A DNA stretch of 64,000 bases from Nostoc linckia z4 (GCF_002608075.1 NZ_LAHA01000024.1:264-64263), one strand, 5' to 3'. Positions 51,501-60,257 are shown, counted from the first letter of the stretch. Numbers and translations are program-made. Notes: generated from the sequence alone by a model not told the origin.

Positions 51501-51837
51501 TGACGCGAGCAACTAATTCTTCTTGGTCAAAGGGTTTAACTACATAATCATCTGCCCCTGCATCTAATCCGATGGCTTTTTCATGACCGCTATCACACCC
51601 TGTCAATAATAATATTGGCACTTGCAGACCATGAGACCGAATCTGTCGGCAAAGGCTAATGCCATCCAACTTGGGCAACATGACATCTAAGAGGATTAAA
51701 TCAAAATCACAAGTTTGAATGAAATCCCAAGCAATGTCACCATCAGCTGCAACTTCAACAGCATAGTTTTGGTTAGTCAAAACTGAGGTGAGTAAATAGG
51801 CATTTAATTCATCATCTTCTACAATTAAAATTTTCAT
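48520..51837 (-). CDS. Single-chain phosphorelay: OmpR-type regulator, HPt, receiver, PAS, histidine kinase, receiver
   Basis: 1105 residues. Order: receiver 1 (Asp51), winged-helix DNA-binding domain (about 125-223: LTPKEYSLLELFLRNTQRVF, YGIGYRL), HPt (about 255-345, His298 in EAHTLAGSLGTFG), receiver 2 (Asp430), coiled coil (540-580), PAS/PAC (580-700), HisKA (His714 in VVSHELRTPLTS), HATPase (about 815-928) and receiver 3 (Asp1016). Every phosphorelay step and a DNA-binding output are in one soluble chain. Residues 236-247 (ANAQCPMPNAQP) are encoded by a GGGCATT heptamer array between the DNA-binding and HPt domains. Followed, with overlap, by a CheY-like gene. Confidence 0.95.
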   Translation of the reverse strand: MKILIVEDDELNAYLLTSVLTNQNYAVEVAADGDIAWDFIQTCDFDLILLDVMLPKLDGISLCRQIRSHGLQVPILLLTGCDSGHEKAIGLDAGADDYVVKPFDQEELVARVRALLRRGSITLQPILERGNLRLDPSSCEVNYAGNLLPLTPKEYSLLELFLRNTQRVFSCGMILEHLWSYEDTPQEEAVRTHIKGLRHKLKAVGAPSDFIETVYGIGYRLKPLEEVGETREKAGANAQCPMPNAQPQQQTLMQVAEIWQRYQGRVEEQVKVLEQAIAALCQNNLKPELQSLAAKEAHTLAGSLGTFGLTLSSKWARNIELLLSCGQTLSTSQINNLQTWVKFLRREIQEKNAALKSAPTTTQLLDTATQTALNPSNTETKVLIVDDDPQIQAFLQSLLTPWGLKAIALEDPRQFWQTLEAVAPDLLVLDVELPFINGIELCQIVRNDSRWSELPILFLTVHNDAEIVNEVFSIGADDFVSKPIIGPELVTRIVNRLERVKLLQRVAQSNEAGKKQRWRAEGKELLQLPQYLSTVPNLQAINELELRVAERTAELITLNQQLQSQLDELQRTQEELRFSQARFARILDIADDAIISINGFQCITLFNQGAEKIFGYSAQEVIGQKLDLLLPSRFYDVHHQHVMDFGKSPNLARRMGERREIYGRRKDGTEFPAEASISKIDMNEEIFYTVILRDVTERKQIERMKDEFISVVSHELRTPLTSIHGSLGMLASGLLPTDSEQGKRLLQIATDSTERLVRLINDILDIERIESGKTKMERAICNIVDIITEAVNVMQPLADKAGVKLVISDVSGQVWADCDRIVQTLTNLLSNAIKFSSPGSTVCLQVQQQGDEVLLKVKDAGRGIPADKLESIFERFQQVDSSDSRNHDGTGLGLAICKSIMQQHGGRIWAESVLGQGSTFYITLPLIRTSAKRDKSNQLHSVNKTFADNHLLESVRQVLAESPQGIRVLIVEDDTDLAQLLITLFEKHKIETFLAKTGREAIRLSQEVNPDLMILDLILPESDGFAVVDWLQQHNHLCNTPVLVYSAKDLDESEHNRLKLGHTEFLTKGRVTTEGFEQRVMELLQRVTHNRKEDSDDTNEANSSG

Positions 51838-52499
51838 TTTAAATGCTTTTCAAATAGAACAAGTAACCAGCAAAATTTAAATCACGACTTGCAAGTAAAA
51901 AAATATTCCATAGTATACTGTTGACTGTTGACTGTTAACAGTCAACGCTGTAAGTTTCCATAGCAAAATAATTAATATCAACGTTGAATTTTAAAGCATT
52001 TTCTAGAAATTTGCTCTTTTAGGTCAATACTCATTCATAAATATCAATATTGATTGATTTTTACTTGAATCTTTTCCACTTGCTTGGCAAGCTGCAAATA
52101 CAATACCTACAATGAATGTTTCCTTAAGGTTAACTTCATCATCACCTCTGGATTCTTCTACTGTAATTCTATTTTAAAAAATACCTGATTAAGCAGGGGC
52201 ATACCCTACAGTGTATTTCTCTAGTGCCAAAATTTTGAGGTTTGGTGATTGTCTATGGTGAAAATAAATTGGTGAAAGAGCGAAATTCAACACCAAAATC
52301 ATCTTTAATCTACAGTTTGAAGTCGTTCAACCCCAGGTAGGAATTATTGATTAAGTATTCATCTTAATTGCATACAAGTATATATCTTATGGTAGATGAC
52401 AGACGAAAAAAAATAAATTTCATCTTCAAATTACTTAACCAGCTTTGAAGTCATAAAACTCTGAATACGCTACAACAGAAAAAAGCCTCTGCTAAACCT
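51838..52499. other. Divergent intergenic region between the giant kinase and ferredoxin genes
   Basis: A TGTTGAC array with inverted end lies at 51918-51946. The rest is A+T rich; no gene. Promoters for both flanking genes are expected here. Confidence 0.5.
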
Positions 52500-52904
52500 G
52501 TGAAAAAAAGAGTAACCCTCACCTTCCCTAAACGTGCCGTACAAATGCCAGTAACCTACGTACTGGCTAAAGAGTTTAATGTCGCTGCCAATATTATCCG
52601 CGCCCAAGTTGCCCCCAATCAAATTGGCAAATTGGTATTAGAACTATCGGGAGACATCGATCAATTAGATGCGGCCATCGAATGGATGCGATCGCGCCAT
52701 GTTAATGTTTCTCATTCCTTAGGGGAAATTGCCATCGATCCAGATGTGTGTGTCCACTGTGGCTTATGTACTGGGGTTTGTCCTACAGAAGCCCTCAGTC
52801 TCAGCCCAGAGACATATAAGTTAACCTTCACGCGATCGCGTTGTATTGTTTGCGAACAATGTATTCCCACCTGTCCCGTACAAGCAATTTCTACCAACCT
52901 TTAA
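52500..52904 (+). CDS. NIL-domain ferredoxin with two 4Fe-4S motifs
   Basis: 134 residues. Residues 1-72 are a NIL (ACT-like) ligand-binding domain; two CxxCxxCxxxCP motifs follow (VCVHCGLCTGVCPTEA and RCIVCEQCIPTCPVQA), each binding one 4Fe-4S cluster. The first codon is GTG 52500; no ATG is available until residue 16, which lies inside the NIL domain. The NIL domain also occurs on methionine ABC transporters, suggesting that the ferredoxin senses or serves methionine/cysteine metabolism; this is inference. Confidence 0.93.
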   Translation: MKKRVTLTFPKRAVQMPVTYVLAKEFNVAANIIRAQVAPNQIGKLVLELSGDIDQLDAAIEWMRSRHVNVSHSLGEIAIDPDVCVHCGLCTGVCPTEALSLSPETYKLTFTRSRCIVCEQCIPTCPVQAISTNL

Positions 52905-52941
52905 CAATCTGACATCAGCGATCGTATATTTTTTTGTGTTG

Positions 52942-52977
52942 GCTGTTGACAGTTGACGGTTGACAGTTAACAGTCAA
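52942..52977. repeat. TGTTGAC-type heptamer array
   Basis: GCTGTTGACAGTTGACGGTT and GACAGTTAACAGTCAA, in the gap between convergent genes. Confidence 0.75.
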
Positions 52978-53062
52978 TAATACCCGACTGATTTATTCTG
53001 ACTCCTAAATTCTGATTTCTGAATTCTTCTTCAATCCCTTCCTCCACAACTAAGTTCACAAA

Positions 53063-54142
53063 TCAAATAAGATCGCTACTCAAACCAAACACATCTCCTA
53101 TGACACCGCCATCACCAACCAATCTAGTTTTTGCCGGCGAGTCATAAACCACTAGTAGCGAAGGTATGCCGATGACATCCTGAAAAAGTGTAATTCCTTC
53201 AGCACGATCTTCTCGATTTCCATAGGGAATATCTCTGACAAAATCTGGATTAATGAAGGCATTTTGTTGCAGATTTACAGCATTTTTCCAGCGATAAACT
53301 TGTATGGCCCCATCTAAATCCATTGTTGGGCCGGCTAAAATTAACAAGTCTTGTCCATCTAGGCACAAATCCCGAATTCCCAAACCGTTTAACCAAATGA
53401 AATACTTTTTATATAGTTCCTGGGTTTCTCCAATTTGCTTTAATTTCATCAGTCCAGGACTAGAATCTTCTAATTCGATTTCCACTACCATAGCCCAACC
53501 CCGCAATACAGGGCCGCGCAAACCAAGAAAAATACGGTTTTGATAAGCGACAATGCCTTCAATATCAAAGCCATTATCTTTCCCTGGAATTGCTGCTTTG
53601 ATAAATGACCCTAAATGAGAGTCTTCTAGCAAAGCTGCCATCAGTAAGTTACCTTGACTAGTAACCTCTAACTTAGCAGCATTTAACTGCACATCTGGCT
53701 TTTGGGGGTGTGGGCAAGATGAGAATAACTTGCCGTCTATTAAAGGAATCCGTCCTAAGAGGTAACGGTTGGGTTCTGATTCAATTTTTGCTAATCTTTT
53801 AAGGTTTTTTGTATCAATTTTGTCAGGTTTTGGTTTTTTGCGTTTGTAGCTGTGAGAACCAACAAACCATAAGTAATAATCGCTGTAAGCGAGTCCTTCT
53901 ATATCAATTTCTTGGTCTTCTGGTGCAGGCAAACTGATAAATTCTGCTACTCTAAATTGTTGATGGTCTGTAAATTTATCAGCATCAACTAAAGATAAAC
54001 GTTCAATTGTTGAACTTTCATCTGACCCCAACCATAAATACCTCTGATGTGTTAATACCACCGCCGACAACTCTTGTCTGTGTTCTTGAAAATTATCTAC
54101 AAAAGTCAATAAAACTTGATTAAGCAGTTGTGAGTTTGACAT
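53063..54142 (-). CDS. DUF3616 protein
   Basis: About 359 residues from ATG 54142 (a TTG at 54169 extends it). Repeated blade-like motifs (SAVVLTHQRYLWLGSDESST, DIEGLAYSDYYLWFVGSHSY, FDIEGIVAYQNRIFLGLRGP, RAEGITLF) suggest a beta-propeller. DUF3616 proteins are widespread and have no known activity. No signal peptide. Convergent with the ferredoxin gene. Confidence 0.83.
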   Translation of the reverse strand: MSNSQLLNQVLLTFVDNFQEHRQELSAVVLTHQRYLWLGSDESSTIERLSLVDADKFTDHQQFRVAEFISLPAPEDQEIDIEGLAYSDYYLWFVGSHSYKRKKPKPDKIDTKNLKRLAKIESEPNRYLLGRIPLIDGKLFSSCPHPQKPDVQLNAAKLEVTSQGNLLMAALLEDSHLGSFIKAAIPGKDNGFDIEGIVAYQNRIFLGLRGPVLRGWAMVVEIELEDSSPGLMKLKQIGETQELYKKYFIWLNGLGIRDLCLDGQDLLILAGPTMDLDGAIQVYRWKNAVNLQQNAFINPDFVRDIPYGNREDRAEGITLFQDVIGIPSLLVVYDSPAKTRLVGDGGVIGDVFGLSSDLI

Positions 54143-54695
54143 TTTCAACCATCTACAGAGTTGCAACAATATCCATTTTGTTACTATAATATAAGACTTA
54201 ACATCAAATAAATAATCTCAAAATGTTTATTAATATCAAATCATATATAGGAATCCGCTTTGATTTCTGAAATTATTTGTGTGGTGCGCGTTCGCGCAGC
54301 GCAAGCGCGATAGGGAGGGAACAGGGAATAGGCAAGAAAGAATCAAAGTGTACTGAGTTTTTTCAAAAATCAAGGACGAATCCCATAGCACTCAATCCTA
54401 TTTCAGTTGTGAAAAATATTGGTGTTAATTATTGACTGTTGACTGTTAACTGTCAAAGGTTAACAATCAACAACCCTAACACATAATATTTCACAAATTA
54501 TTTGGCATTGCTATAGGAAACTTGGCTATTTATACTTATGATAGATATTTTTATAGACGATAAAACGACTTATATCTATCGAAAGTATAATAACAATCTC
54601 CTAGCATTTTTTAATAAAAATATTAAAAGCAGGTACAAGTTTTTAACTAATGTTATTATGCAATAACCTGATTAGGTATCTCATTAAGATTAATT
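54143..54695. other. Intergenic region with several nested repeats
   Basis: ATATAGGAATCC at 54245-54256 is the left-end sequence of the element at 63792. It is followed by GTGCGCGTTCGCGCAGCGCA (from 54284), a G+C-rich Nostoc-type repeat, a short GGGAATAGG stretch, and the element copy 54382-54516. Confidence 0.55.
54382..54516. mobile_element. Family F MITE-like element, copy 1
   Basis: AATCCTATTTCAGTTGTGAA, ATATTGGTGTT, a TGTTGAC array, then CTAACACATAATATTTCAC and TTGGCATTGCTATAGG, parallel to 63792-63914 along its length. A left-type end at 54245 suggests that this copy may be interrupted. Confidence 0.7.
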
Positions 54696-55676
54696 ATGAA
54701 ATTAGCCACACAACCCACAATAAAAACTCTAGGAGACTACGCCTACCAAGCGATTCAAAAACACTTTAAGAAAACCTTGAAGTGGGAAAAATCAGTAAAG
54801 AAAGATGAAGATCCAGAAGCACTCCATCAAATGCGAGTGGGAATGCGTCGTCTACGCACAGCTGTAACGAGGTTTGGGATAGCCATAGATTTGCCCAAAC
54901 CAGTAAGCGATAAAAATATTGGAAAAATAGCTCGTCGTCTTGGTAGTCTCAGAGATTTAGACGTACTCAAAGAAAGTTTGGAAAATAATTACAAACCAAA
55001 TTTACCTCGTAAAGAACAAGGCTCATTGCAAACAGCTTTTGAAGCCTTGGCCAAACAACGGGAAGACGTACTTTCAAACGTGCAAAAAACTTTAAAGGAT
55101 GAGCCTTATAAGTCTTTGAAAGAAGGATTAGAAAAGTGGTTAGATAAACCCAATTATCACCCTTTAGCATCAGTTACCATTCAGCAAGTACTACCAGATT
55201 TACTTTTACCTGAAGTGAGTAATTTTTTACTGCATCCGGGTTGGTTAATTGGCACTGAATTTGTGGAATCAGAGGTAAGAATCAAGAAAAATTGGGAACG
55301 GGAAAAAATAGAACAACAATTGACAACCGAAGGTGAAGTTCTACATAGTTTGCGAAAAGAAGCTAAACGTATACGCTACCAAATGGAATTATTTACTGAA
55401 CTATATGGCGAGTCTTACGCCGCTTACATTACAGAAGTCAAAAATATGCAAGAAATTTTGGGTACGATGCAAGATAGCGTCGTTTTAGGTGAGTGGCTTG
55501 GAGATATCTTCAAGTCAGAAATTCAAACTCAGCTACCTACCCTTGTTAATTTATTAACTGAAAATCGTTACCAGTCTTGGCAGCAGTGGCAACCCTTACA
55601 AGAAAGATATCTCAAAACTGAAACTAGGCATAGCTTTCATTTAACAATACTGCACCCACTTTCGGGAGTAATATAG
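54696..55676 (+). CDS. CHAD domain protein
   Basis: 326 residues. The whole protein is the conserved histidine alpha-helical domain: EALHQMRVGMRRLRTAVTRF (40-61) and ALRKEAKRIRYQMELF-like LHSLRKEAKRIRYQMELFTE, with basic helices that bind polyphosphate in studied members. Here there is no fused CYTH triphosphatase domain. It probably associates with polyphosphate granules. The gene stands alone. Confidence 0.93.
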   Translation: MKLATQPTIKTLGDYAYQAIQKHFKKTLKWEKSVKKDEDPEALHQMRVGMRRLRTAVTRFGIAIDLPKPVSDKNIGKIARRLGSLRDLDVLKESLENNYKPNLPRKEQGSLQTAFEALAKQREDVLSNVQKTLKDEPYKSLKEGLEKWLDKPNYHPLASVTIQQVLPDLLLPEVSNFLLHPGWLIGTEFVESEVRIKKNWEREKIEQQLTTEGEVLHSLRKEAKRIRYQMELFTELYGESYAAYITEVKNMQEILGTMQDSVVLGEWLGDIFKSEIQTQLPTLVNLLTENRYQSWQQWQPLQERYLKTETRHSFHLTILHPLSGVI

Positions 55677-55982
55677 CAGGGAATAGGGAATAGGCAATAG
55701 GCAATAGGCAATAGGCAAAAAAAGTCTATTAGTGTTGGGGTTTTAGATCGGGTTATGTCCTAAACTGGGCTTCAACTGCGATACAGCGGATTTCAAGTTA
55801 GTGAAAGGCACAAATTATGTCTAGTAGTCAGGTATAATTTTTGACTTCTGAATTCTGAATTCTGAATTCTGACTTCTGAATTCTGACTTCTGACTTCTGA
55901 ATTCTGACTTCTGACTTCTGAATTCTGACTTCTGACTTCTGACTTCTGACTTCTACTGTAGTTTTTGTTAACCAAAATTGGA
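55677..55982. repeat. Heptamer arrays and conserved 85-bp block (copy 2) between convergent genes
   Basis: GGCAATA units (55678-55718) lead into AAAGTCTATTAGTGTTGGGG...GTCCTAAACTGGGCTTCAAC (55717-55800), matching 43711-43795. GACTTCT/GAATTCT units then run 55842-55955. Confidence 0.8.
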
Positions 55983-56627
55983 CTAACGAGTAGACAATTG
56001 AATAGGAGCCTCTAGGGATAAAACATAAACACTGCTTTGGGGAATCTGGACAATGCGGGTATTTTCAGCAGAACGTAAGCCAGAAATTAATCCAACGGCG
56101 CTTCCTAACATTGCTCCCCGGTCAAACTGGTCGGGATCGCCTTGGCTGATAAAGCCTAAGGTGCTTCCACCAATCCTACCCCAAACAGAGCCATTTTCAA
56201 CAGCTTTGTCATTAGCTCGCATGTGGGTAATGGTAGTACCGGGAATCATTTGACTTGATGCTTTGATTGAAACAATTCGACCTTTGACAACTAATGATTG
56301 GGCAATAATTTTTGCGCCGCCATCAGTGGGTTTGAGAATAATAGTTACAGGAGTATTTTCTGGGGCTACAACATTACCTAAACTATCTTGAATGGGGCTA
56401 GCTAAAGGAACAGTAAGGGGATAATCCTTTTTTTGTCCCACATCTACGGTGACAGAGGCTGGAAATGAAACAATAATTGCTGTGTCTTGAGGAATGTTAA
56501 TTTCTTGAGACACTGCTTGGGTTGTTTGTAGCGGCTGAATGGTTACTGGTTGGGCGGTAGCTGGGAGAAGGATAGAACCGAACACAGACATAGAACAAGC
56601 GAGACTCAAGAATATTTGTGTTTTCAT
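55983..56627 (-). CDS. Exported cyanobacterial protein of unknown function
   Basis: 214 residues. Signal peptide about 1-25 (MKTQIFLSLACSMSVFGSIL... PATAQ). A beta-rich domain follows (NIPQDTAIIVSFPASVTVDV; NTPVTIILKPTDGGAKIIAQ) and then a glycine-rich hydrophobic stretch (GAMLGSAVGLISGL), then VQIPQSSVYVLSLEAPIQL. The pattern recalls TrbI/VirB10-like beta domains but the match is not firm. Probably periplasmic or outer-membrane associated. Confidence 0.75.
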   Translation of the reverse strand: MKTQIFLSLACSMSVFGSILLPATAQPVTIQPLQTTQAVSQEINIPQDTAIIVSFPASVTVDVGQKKDYPLTVPLASPIQDSLGNVVAPENTPVTIILKPTDGGAKIIAQSLVVKGRIVSIKASSQMIPGTTITHMRANDKAVENGSVWGRIGGSTLGFISQGDPDQFDRGAMLGSAVGLISGLRSAENTRIVQIPQSSVYVLSLEAPIQLSTR

Positions 56628-57161
56628 AACAGTTTTCCTTTAATGTGAGCGTGGTTTTGAGGATTGAATTCCTTCACTCAATCAATAGGTTTGGGGTTAT
56701 GGATTTATGCAGTAGTCTGTCAACCCAAAAATGTTAGGTGGAGGTTGGGTAAAGGTTAAAGGGTAAAGGGTAAAGGGGAAAGGGTAAAGGGGAAAGGTTT
56801 TAAATCCCTTACCCTTTTCCCCTTTCCCTTTCCCCAGCCCTCACTCAGCAAAGTTAACTTGTCAGACTACTAGTAGTTTTATGGAGAGATGGAAAATAAA
56901 CAGAACTAATGAAAATTAGTACATATAAACTATTGAATAACTATTAAATAAATAAGTAGGTTTTTATAGAAATTATTGAGAATTAATAGTATTAGTTAAA
57001 AGTGGTGGCAGAAACATATCTCATACTAAGTAGCAGTCCAAGATAGTAATTGGAGTAGGGAGTGGGGAGTGAGAATATTCTGTTTGAATGCAACTGCGTA
57101 TCAATTCAATAAATAGATTTGTTCAAAGATTGTTTACCATCCATCGATACAAGGAGAATGT
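56628..57161. other. Intergenic region containing a MITE-like element
   Basis: The element is at 56711-56871. The rest is A+T rich; a GGAGTGGGGAGT-type array fragment lies near 57053-57070. No gene. Confidence 0.55.
56711..56871. mobile_element. MITE-like element, family B copy 3 (best ends)
   Basis: AGTAGTCTGTCAA (56711-56723) and TTGTCAGACTACT (56859-56871) are terminal inverted repeats with 12 of 13 matches. The interior is a long purine run (GGTAAAGGGTAAAGGGG units), TTTTAAATCCC and the complementary pyrimidine run. Confidence 0.8.
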
Positions 57162-58157
57162 ATGATTTCTCAAGTCAACTCCCAAGCGGTGAAAATATTG
57201 GAAGTCGCAGACGATCCGCGCCTTTCTAGGGAAACGAAGGCATTTTTGGAAGTGTTGAATTCAGGTGGTGTACCTTTAGAGACATTACCTCCCCTGGAAG
57301 CGCGTCAAGTACTGGTGGATGCACAGGTTTCTGTTCAAGTAGACCTTTCAGGCATTGAAGAGTCTGAAAAAACCATTGCTGCTGAGGGTTATTCCATTAC
57401 GCTCAATATCGTGCGACCTGTAGGTGTCAAAGGTATATTGCCTGTTTTCATCTTTATTCATGGCGGCGGTTGGGTGCTGGGCGATTATCCAACACATAAG
57501 CGTATGGTTCGCGATCTCGTTGTGCTTTCAGGTTTTGCAGGTGTTTTTGTCAACTACACTCGAACTCCAGATGCTCAATATCCACAAGCTATTAATGAAA
57601 TCTACGCTGCTACCAAATGGGTCGCTGAGCATGGTGAAGAGATTGGTGTTGATGGTAAGAATCTGGCAATAGTTGGAAACAGTGTCGGCGGTAATATGTC
57701 GGCGGTAACGACTTTGATGGCGAAGGCAAAAGGCGGCCCCCACATTAAGTTGCAAATCCTGATGTGGCCGATTGTAGACGCTAATTTTGAAACAAATTCT
57801 TATCAGCAATTTGGCGAGAAACGTTTCTTGACTTCATCTTTGATGAAGTGGATGTATGACATGTACATCGCTGACCCAGAAAAACGCAAAGACATCTATG
57901 CCTCTCCCCTACAAGCTACCGTTGAGCAACTCAAAGGATTACCTCCAGCGTTAATTCAGCTTGCAGAAAGCGATATCTTGCATGATGAAGGTGAAGCCTA
58001 TGGGCGCAAGCTCGATGAAGCTGGGGTAAACGTGACAACTGTGCGATACAACGGTATGATTCATGACTTCGGACTATTGAATGGTTTAGCCGAGCTTCCA
58101 GCAACACGTTCTCTTTTTGTGCAGGCGGCTGCTGAACTCAAGAAACATCTGCAATAG
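57162..58157 (+). CDS. Alpha/beta hydrolase of the HSL/GDXG esterase family
   Basis: 331 residues. Oxyanion motif IFIHGGGWVLGDYPTHKR, nucleophile elbow GNSVGG (GDSAGG in the consensus, so Asn and Val replace Asp and Ala), acid in LAESDILHDEG and His in GMIHDFGLLNGL. Cytosolic. AAGGAG sits 8 nt before the ATG. Substrates of this family range from short esters to carbamates; not decidable here. Confidence 0.9.
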   Translation: MISQVNSQAVKILEVADDPRLSRETKAFLEVLNSGGVPLETLPPLEARQVLVDAQVSVQVDLSGIEESEKTIAAEGYSITLNIVRPVGVKGILPVFIFIHGGGWVLGDYPTHKRMVRDLVVLSGFAGVFVNYTRTPDAQYPQAINEIYAATKWVAEHGEEIGVDGKNLAIVGNSVGGNMSAVTTLMAKAKGGPHIKLQILMWPIVDANFETNSYQQFGEKRFLTSSLMKWMYDMYIADPEKRKDIYASPLQATVEQLKGLPPALIQLAESDILHDEGEAYGRKLDEAGVNVTTVRYNGMIHDFGLLNGLAELPATRSLFVQAAAELKKHLQ

Positions 58158-58231
58158 GCAACGATTGTCTCTTTGGCGTTGCTAATCAGATGTATGAAAA
58201 CCATTTGCGTGATGTGATGTGAAAATTTTTT

Positions 58232-58260
58232 GTAAAGACGTTGCATTGCAACGTCTGTAC
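58232..58260. repeat. Palindromic repeat AGACGTTGCATTGCAACGTC
   Basis: AGACGTTGCA (58236-58245) and TGCAACGTCT (58247-58256) form a perfect 10-bp dyad with one central base; related to the hairpin at 8035-8060. Confidence 0.8.
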
Positions 58261-58303
58261 ATCTGGATTTATAGTTATTTACCAAGAAACTGCTGAAAAC
58301 CAA

Positions 58304-58651
58304 TTGGAAATAGTCAAAACACGTGGTGATTTAGTTCGTCTCAATGGTGAAAAAGTCAAACTCATTGGGCGTTATATATCAAGAACTTGGAAACCTGATG
58401 GAAAATTTACGGGAATTCCAGGTTTTCAAGGTATTTATATAAAAGCCCGTATCATACTTGAGGATGGCATGGAAGTCAGTATTTTTCCATCTTGGAATAA
58501 ACAATCGTTGCGATCGCCAGAGGAAACAGAAAAATATAATCATCAAATGGTTGAAGCCGTTGGAGTGGTTCAGTTTGAAGGCACACTAACTCCAAATTCC
58601 CAAATCCGCGAATCTTACATTAACTTAACCCAATTAGGGCTATACCTATAA
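58304..58651 (+). CDS. Small conserved protein of unknown function, start uncertain
   Basis: About 115 residues from TTG 58304; the open frame extends back into the palindromic repeat at 58232-58260, where upstream start codons are implausible. The readable core is KTRGDLVRLNGEKVKLIGRY, SRTWKPDGKFTGIPGFQGIY and VEAVGVVQFEGTLTPNSQIR, a compact beta-rich domain. No family recognised. No strong ribosome site is present, so this may be a gene whose 5' end was replaced by the repeat. It ends with LGLYL. Confidence 0.5.
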   Translation: MEIVKTRGDLVRLNGEKVKLIGRYISRTWKPDGKFTGIPGFQGIYIKARIILEDGMEVSIFPSWNKQSLRSPEETEKYNHQMVEAVGVVQFEGTLTPNSQIRESYINLTQLGLYL

Positions 58652-58893
58652 GAAGGGGGCGTTGCACATTGGTGTCAACTTAAGCTGTTGTGCGAGGATA
58701 GCAAATCGCAATATTTATTGTTATAAATTCTTCAGCAGAGTACTCGTATTTTCCACAAATTTGGTGTATTGTGTTTATTCTGTCCAATTGTTCAGTACTA
58801 AACTGTATCACAGTATCCTAATGAGTCTGGTTGAACCTTGTTGCAAGGCGATATCAGCTTCTCTAAGAATGAACACTCAAATTCTCTTTTTTT

Positions 58894-59208
58894 ATGACCA
58901 CTTTTCCAAACCTTTCCGAATATATGAAAATCATCAAAAAATCTGAAAAGCTAACTCTCAAGAAGATGAAGGAAATGGAAGAAGCTGAAGAACAGATTCT
59001 TCAAGGCCAAACTGCTGATTTTTCCGAACCTGTGCTTGAAGAGGAACCACTCGTGACTCCGGAATACCCACTTTTTAGTGCTGAATATAAAGAGCCTAAT
59101 TATATTCCAGTACGTGACAATCCTTTAGTTCAATCTGTGGGAAACTCAGGCTGGCAAGCTTCTGATATTTGGCGGGAGATCAGGGTAGATAGTTTTTATA
59201 ATGAATAG
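58894..59208 (+). CDS. Hypothetical small charged protein
   Basis: 104 residues from ATG 58894. It has a basic/acidic helical N-terminus (IIKKSEKLTLKKMKEMEEAE) and an acidic middle (ADFSEPVLEEEPLVTPEYPL), no Cys motif and no membrane segment. Composition is protein-like and unlike the noisy frames around it, but no homologue is recognised and the ribosome site is weak. Confidence 0.45.
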   Translation: MTTFPNLSEYMKIIKKSEKLTLKKMKEMEEAEEQILQGQTADFSEPVLEEEPLVTPEYPLFSAEYKEPNYIPVRDNPLVQSVGNSGWQASDIWREIRVDSFYNE

Positions 59209-59360
59209 ATAGGTAAATCTCTACTGATAGAGCCTGCATTATCAGAAATAAAGCGTTGCTAATTTCATGTATGAGAATGATTCTGTGATATTTAAACCCA
59301 AATATAGAGATTAGCGGTTGCTAGTATCTATATTTGGGTTCATATCGTAATTAAATCATA

Positions 59361-60257
59361 TCATAAATCATCGATTTTTAATTGCTCTTTCTTAGTAAAA
59401 GCCATTGCAATTCCTTTTTCGTAGTAAGCAGCTTCATTAATAAAAACAGGCCAAACAGTGGATTCTCCTTGATACACAATTGTTTTGTTATCAAAAGTGA
59501 GAAACATCGGATCTCCTGGATTCAAGGCTTGGTAATCTTTATCTTGCAACTGTGGATGAATCATGCAAAAGATTGTGCCATCATCTTTTTTTGGGTAGTC
59601 TATAACAGATAAGTGATGATAGAGGGTTAATGCTTCCTTAGTTGTGAAAATCTGACCTTGATTAAATTGTTCGATGTAATCTAGAACTCCATGAATCAGT
59701 TCCTCTGTTTGTTGGAACAATTTTGCTTTTAAAATACCTTGGGCTATGGGGCCAACTTCAATGGCAAAGCCTAATTCACACAGAGAATTCACAAATGGAT
59801 TTTCTGCAATTGATTCAAAAGCACAGTAATAAATATTAACTAAAGGATTAATTTCACTTAAATAAGCAGCCAATTTTAAGTTAAAGGGATGAGTGTTGAC
59901 TAAAATAATTGTCAGACCCATGTTAGATGTTGTGCTGTGTAAGTCTAATATGAAATCTGCTTGTTTGTCGCCTTTTGTTGCTAGGCGATTTTTAATTGAT
60001 TTGGCTTGTAATTCTTCGTAACCATTGAGATTTGGATTTTGTAAATCTTTTCTGAGAAAACAGCGGTTTAAATCCTTATCTATATATCGCCTTGCTGCTG
60101 CAAAAGCTTGGGGATTTGCTAACAGAGTAACTGTTTCAAAACTTGGTCTAGTAATCAATTCGGGAAACTGGGCAAATTTTTTGATTAAATAAGCCCCTGT
60201 AAACTCATTACCATGAGTTCCACCGACAATAGCAACTCGATTAATTTGGTTCACCAT
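59361..60257 (-). CDS. Aspartoacylase/succinylglutamate desuccinylase family enzyme
   Basis: 298 residues from ATG 60257 (a TTG at 60299 would add 14). Zinc ligands: His and Glu of GGTHGNEFTG and His of LDLHSTTSN; NPQAFAAARRYIDKDLNRCF and IEVGPIAQG are further hallmarks of the aspartoacylase branch, which hydrolyses N-acetylaspartate to acetate and aspartate. In cyanobacteria the acyl amino acid is not known. Followed by repeat DNA and the next gene upstream at 61389. Confidence 0.9.
   Translation of the reverse strand: MVNQINRVAIVGGTHGNEFTGAYLIKKFAQFPELITRPSFETVTLLANPQAFAAARRYIDKDLNRCFLRKDLQNPNLNGYEELQAKSIKNRLATKGDKQADFILDLHSTTSNMGLTIILVNTHPFNLKLAAYLSEINPLVNIYYCAFESIAENPFVNSLCELGFAIEVGPIAQGILKAKLFQQTEELIHGVLDYIEQFNQGQIFTTKEALTLYHHLSVIDYPKKDDGTIFCMIHPQLQDKDYQALNPGDPMFLTFDNKTIVYQGESTVWPVFINEAAYYEKGIAMAFTKKEQLKIDDL

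Noticed and set aside
55793-55975. Minus-strand frame with RSQNSEVRSQNSEV repeats
   Set aside because: It is the translation of a GAATTCTGACTTCT heptamer array, with no protein-like context.
58662-58946. 94-codon plus-strand frame
   Set aside because: Composition is Cys/Phe/Ile rich and unlike a protein; it overlaps the better-supported frame at 58894.
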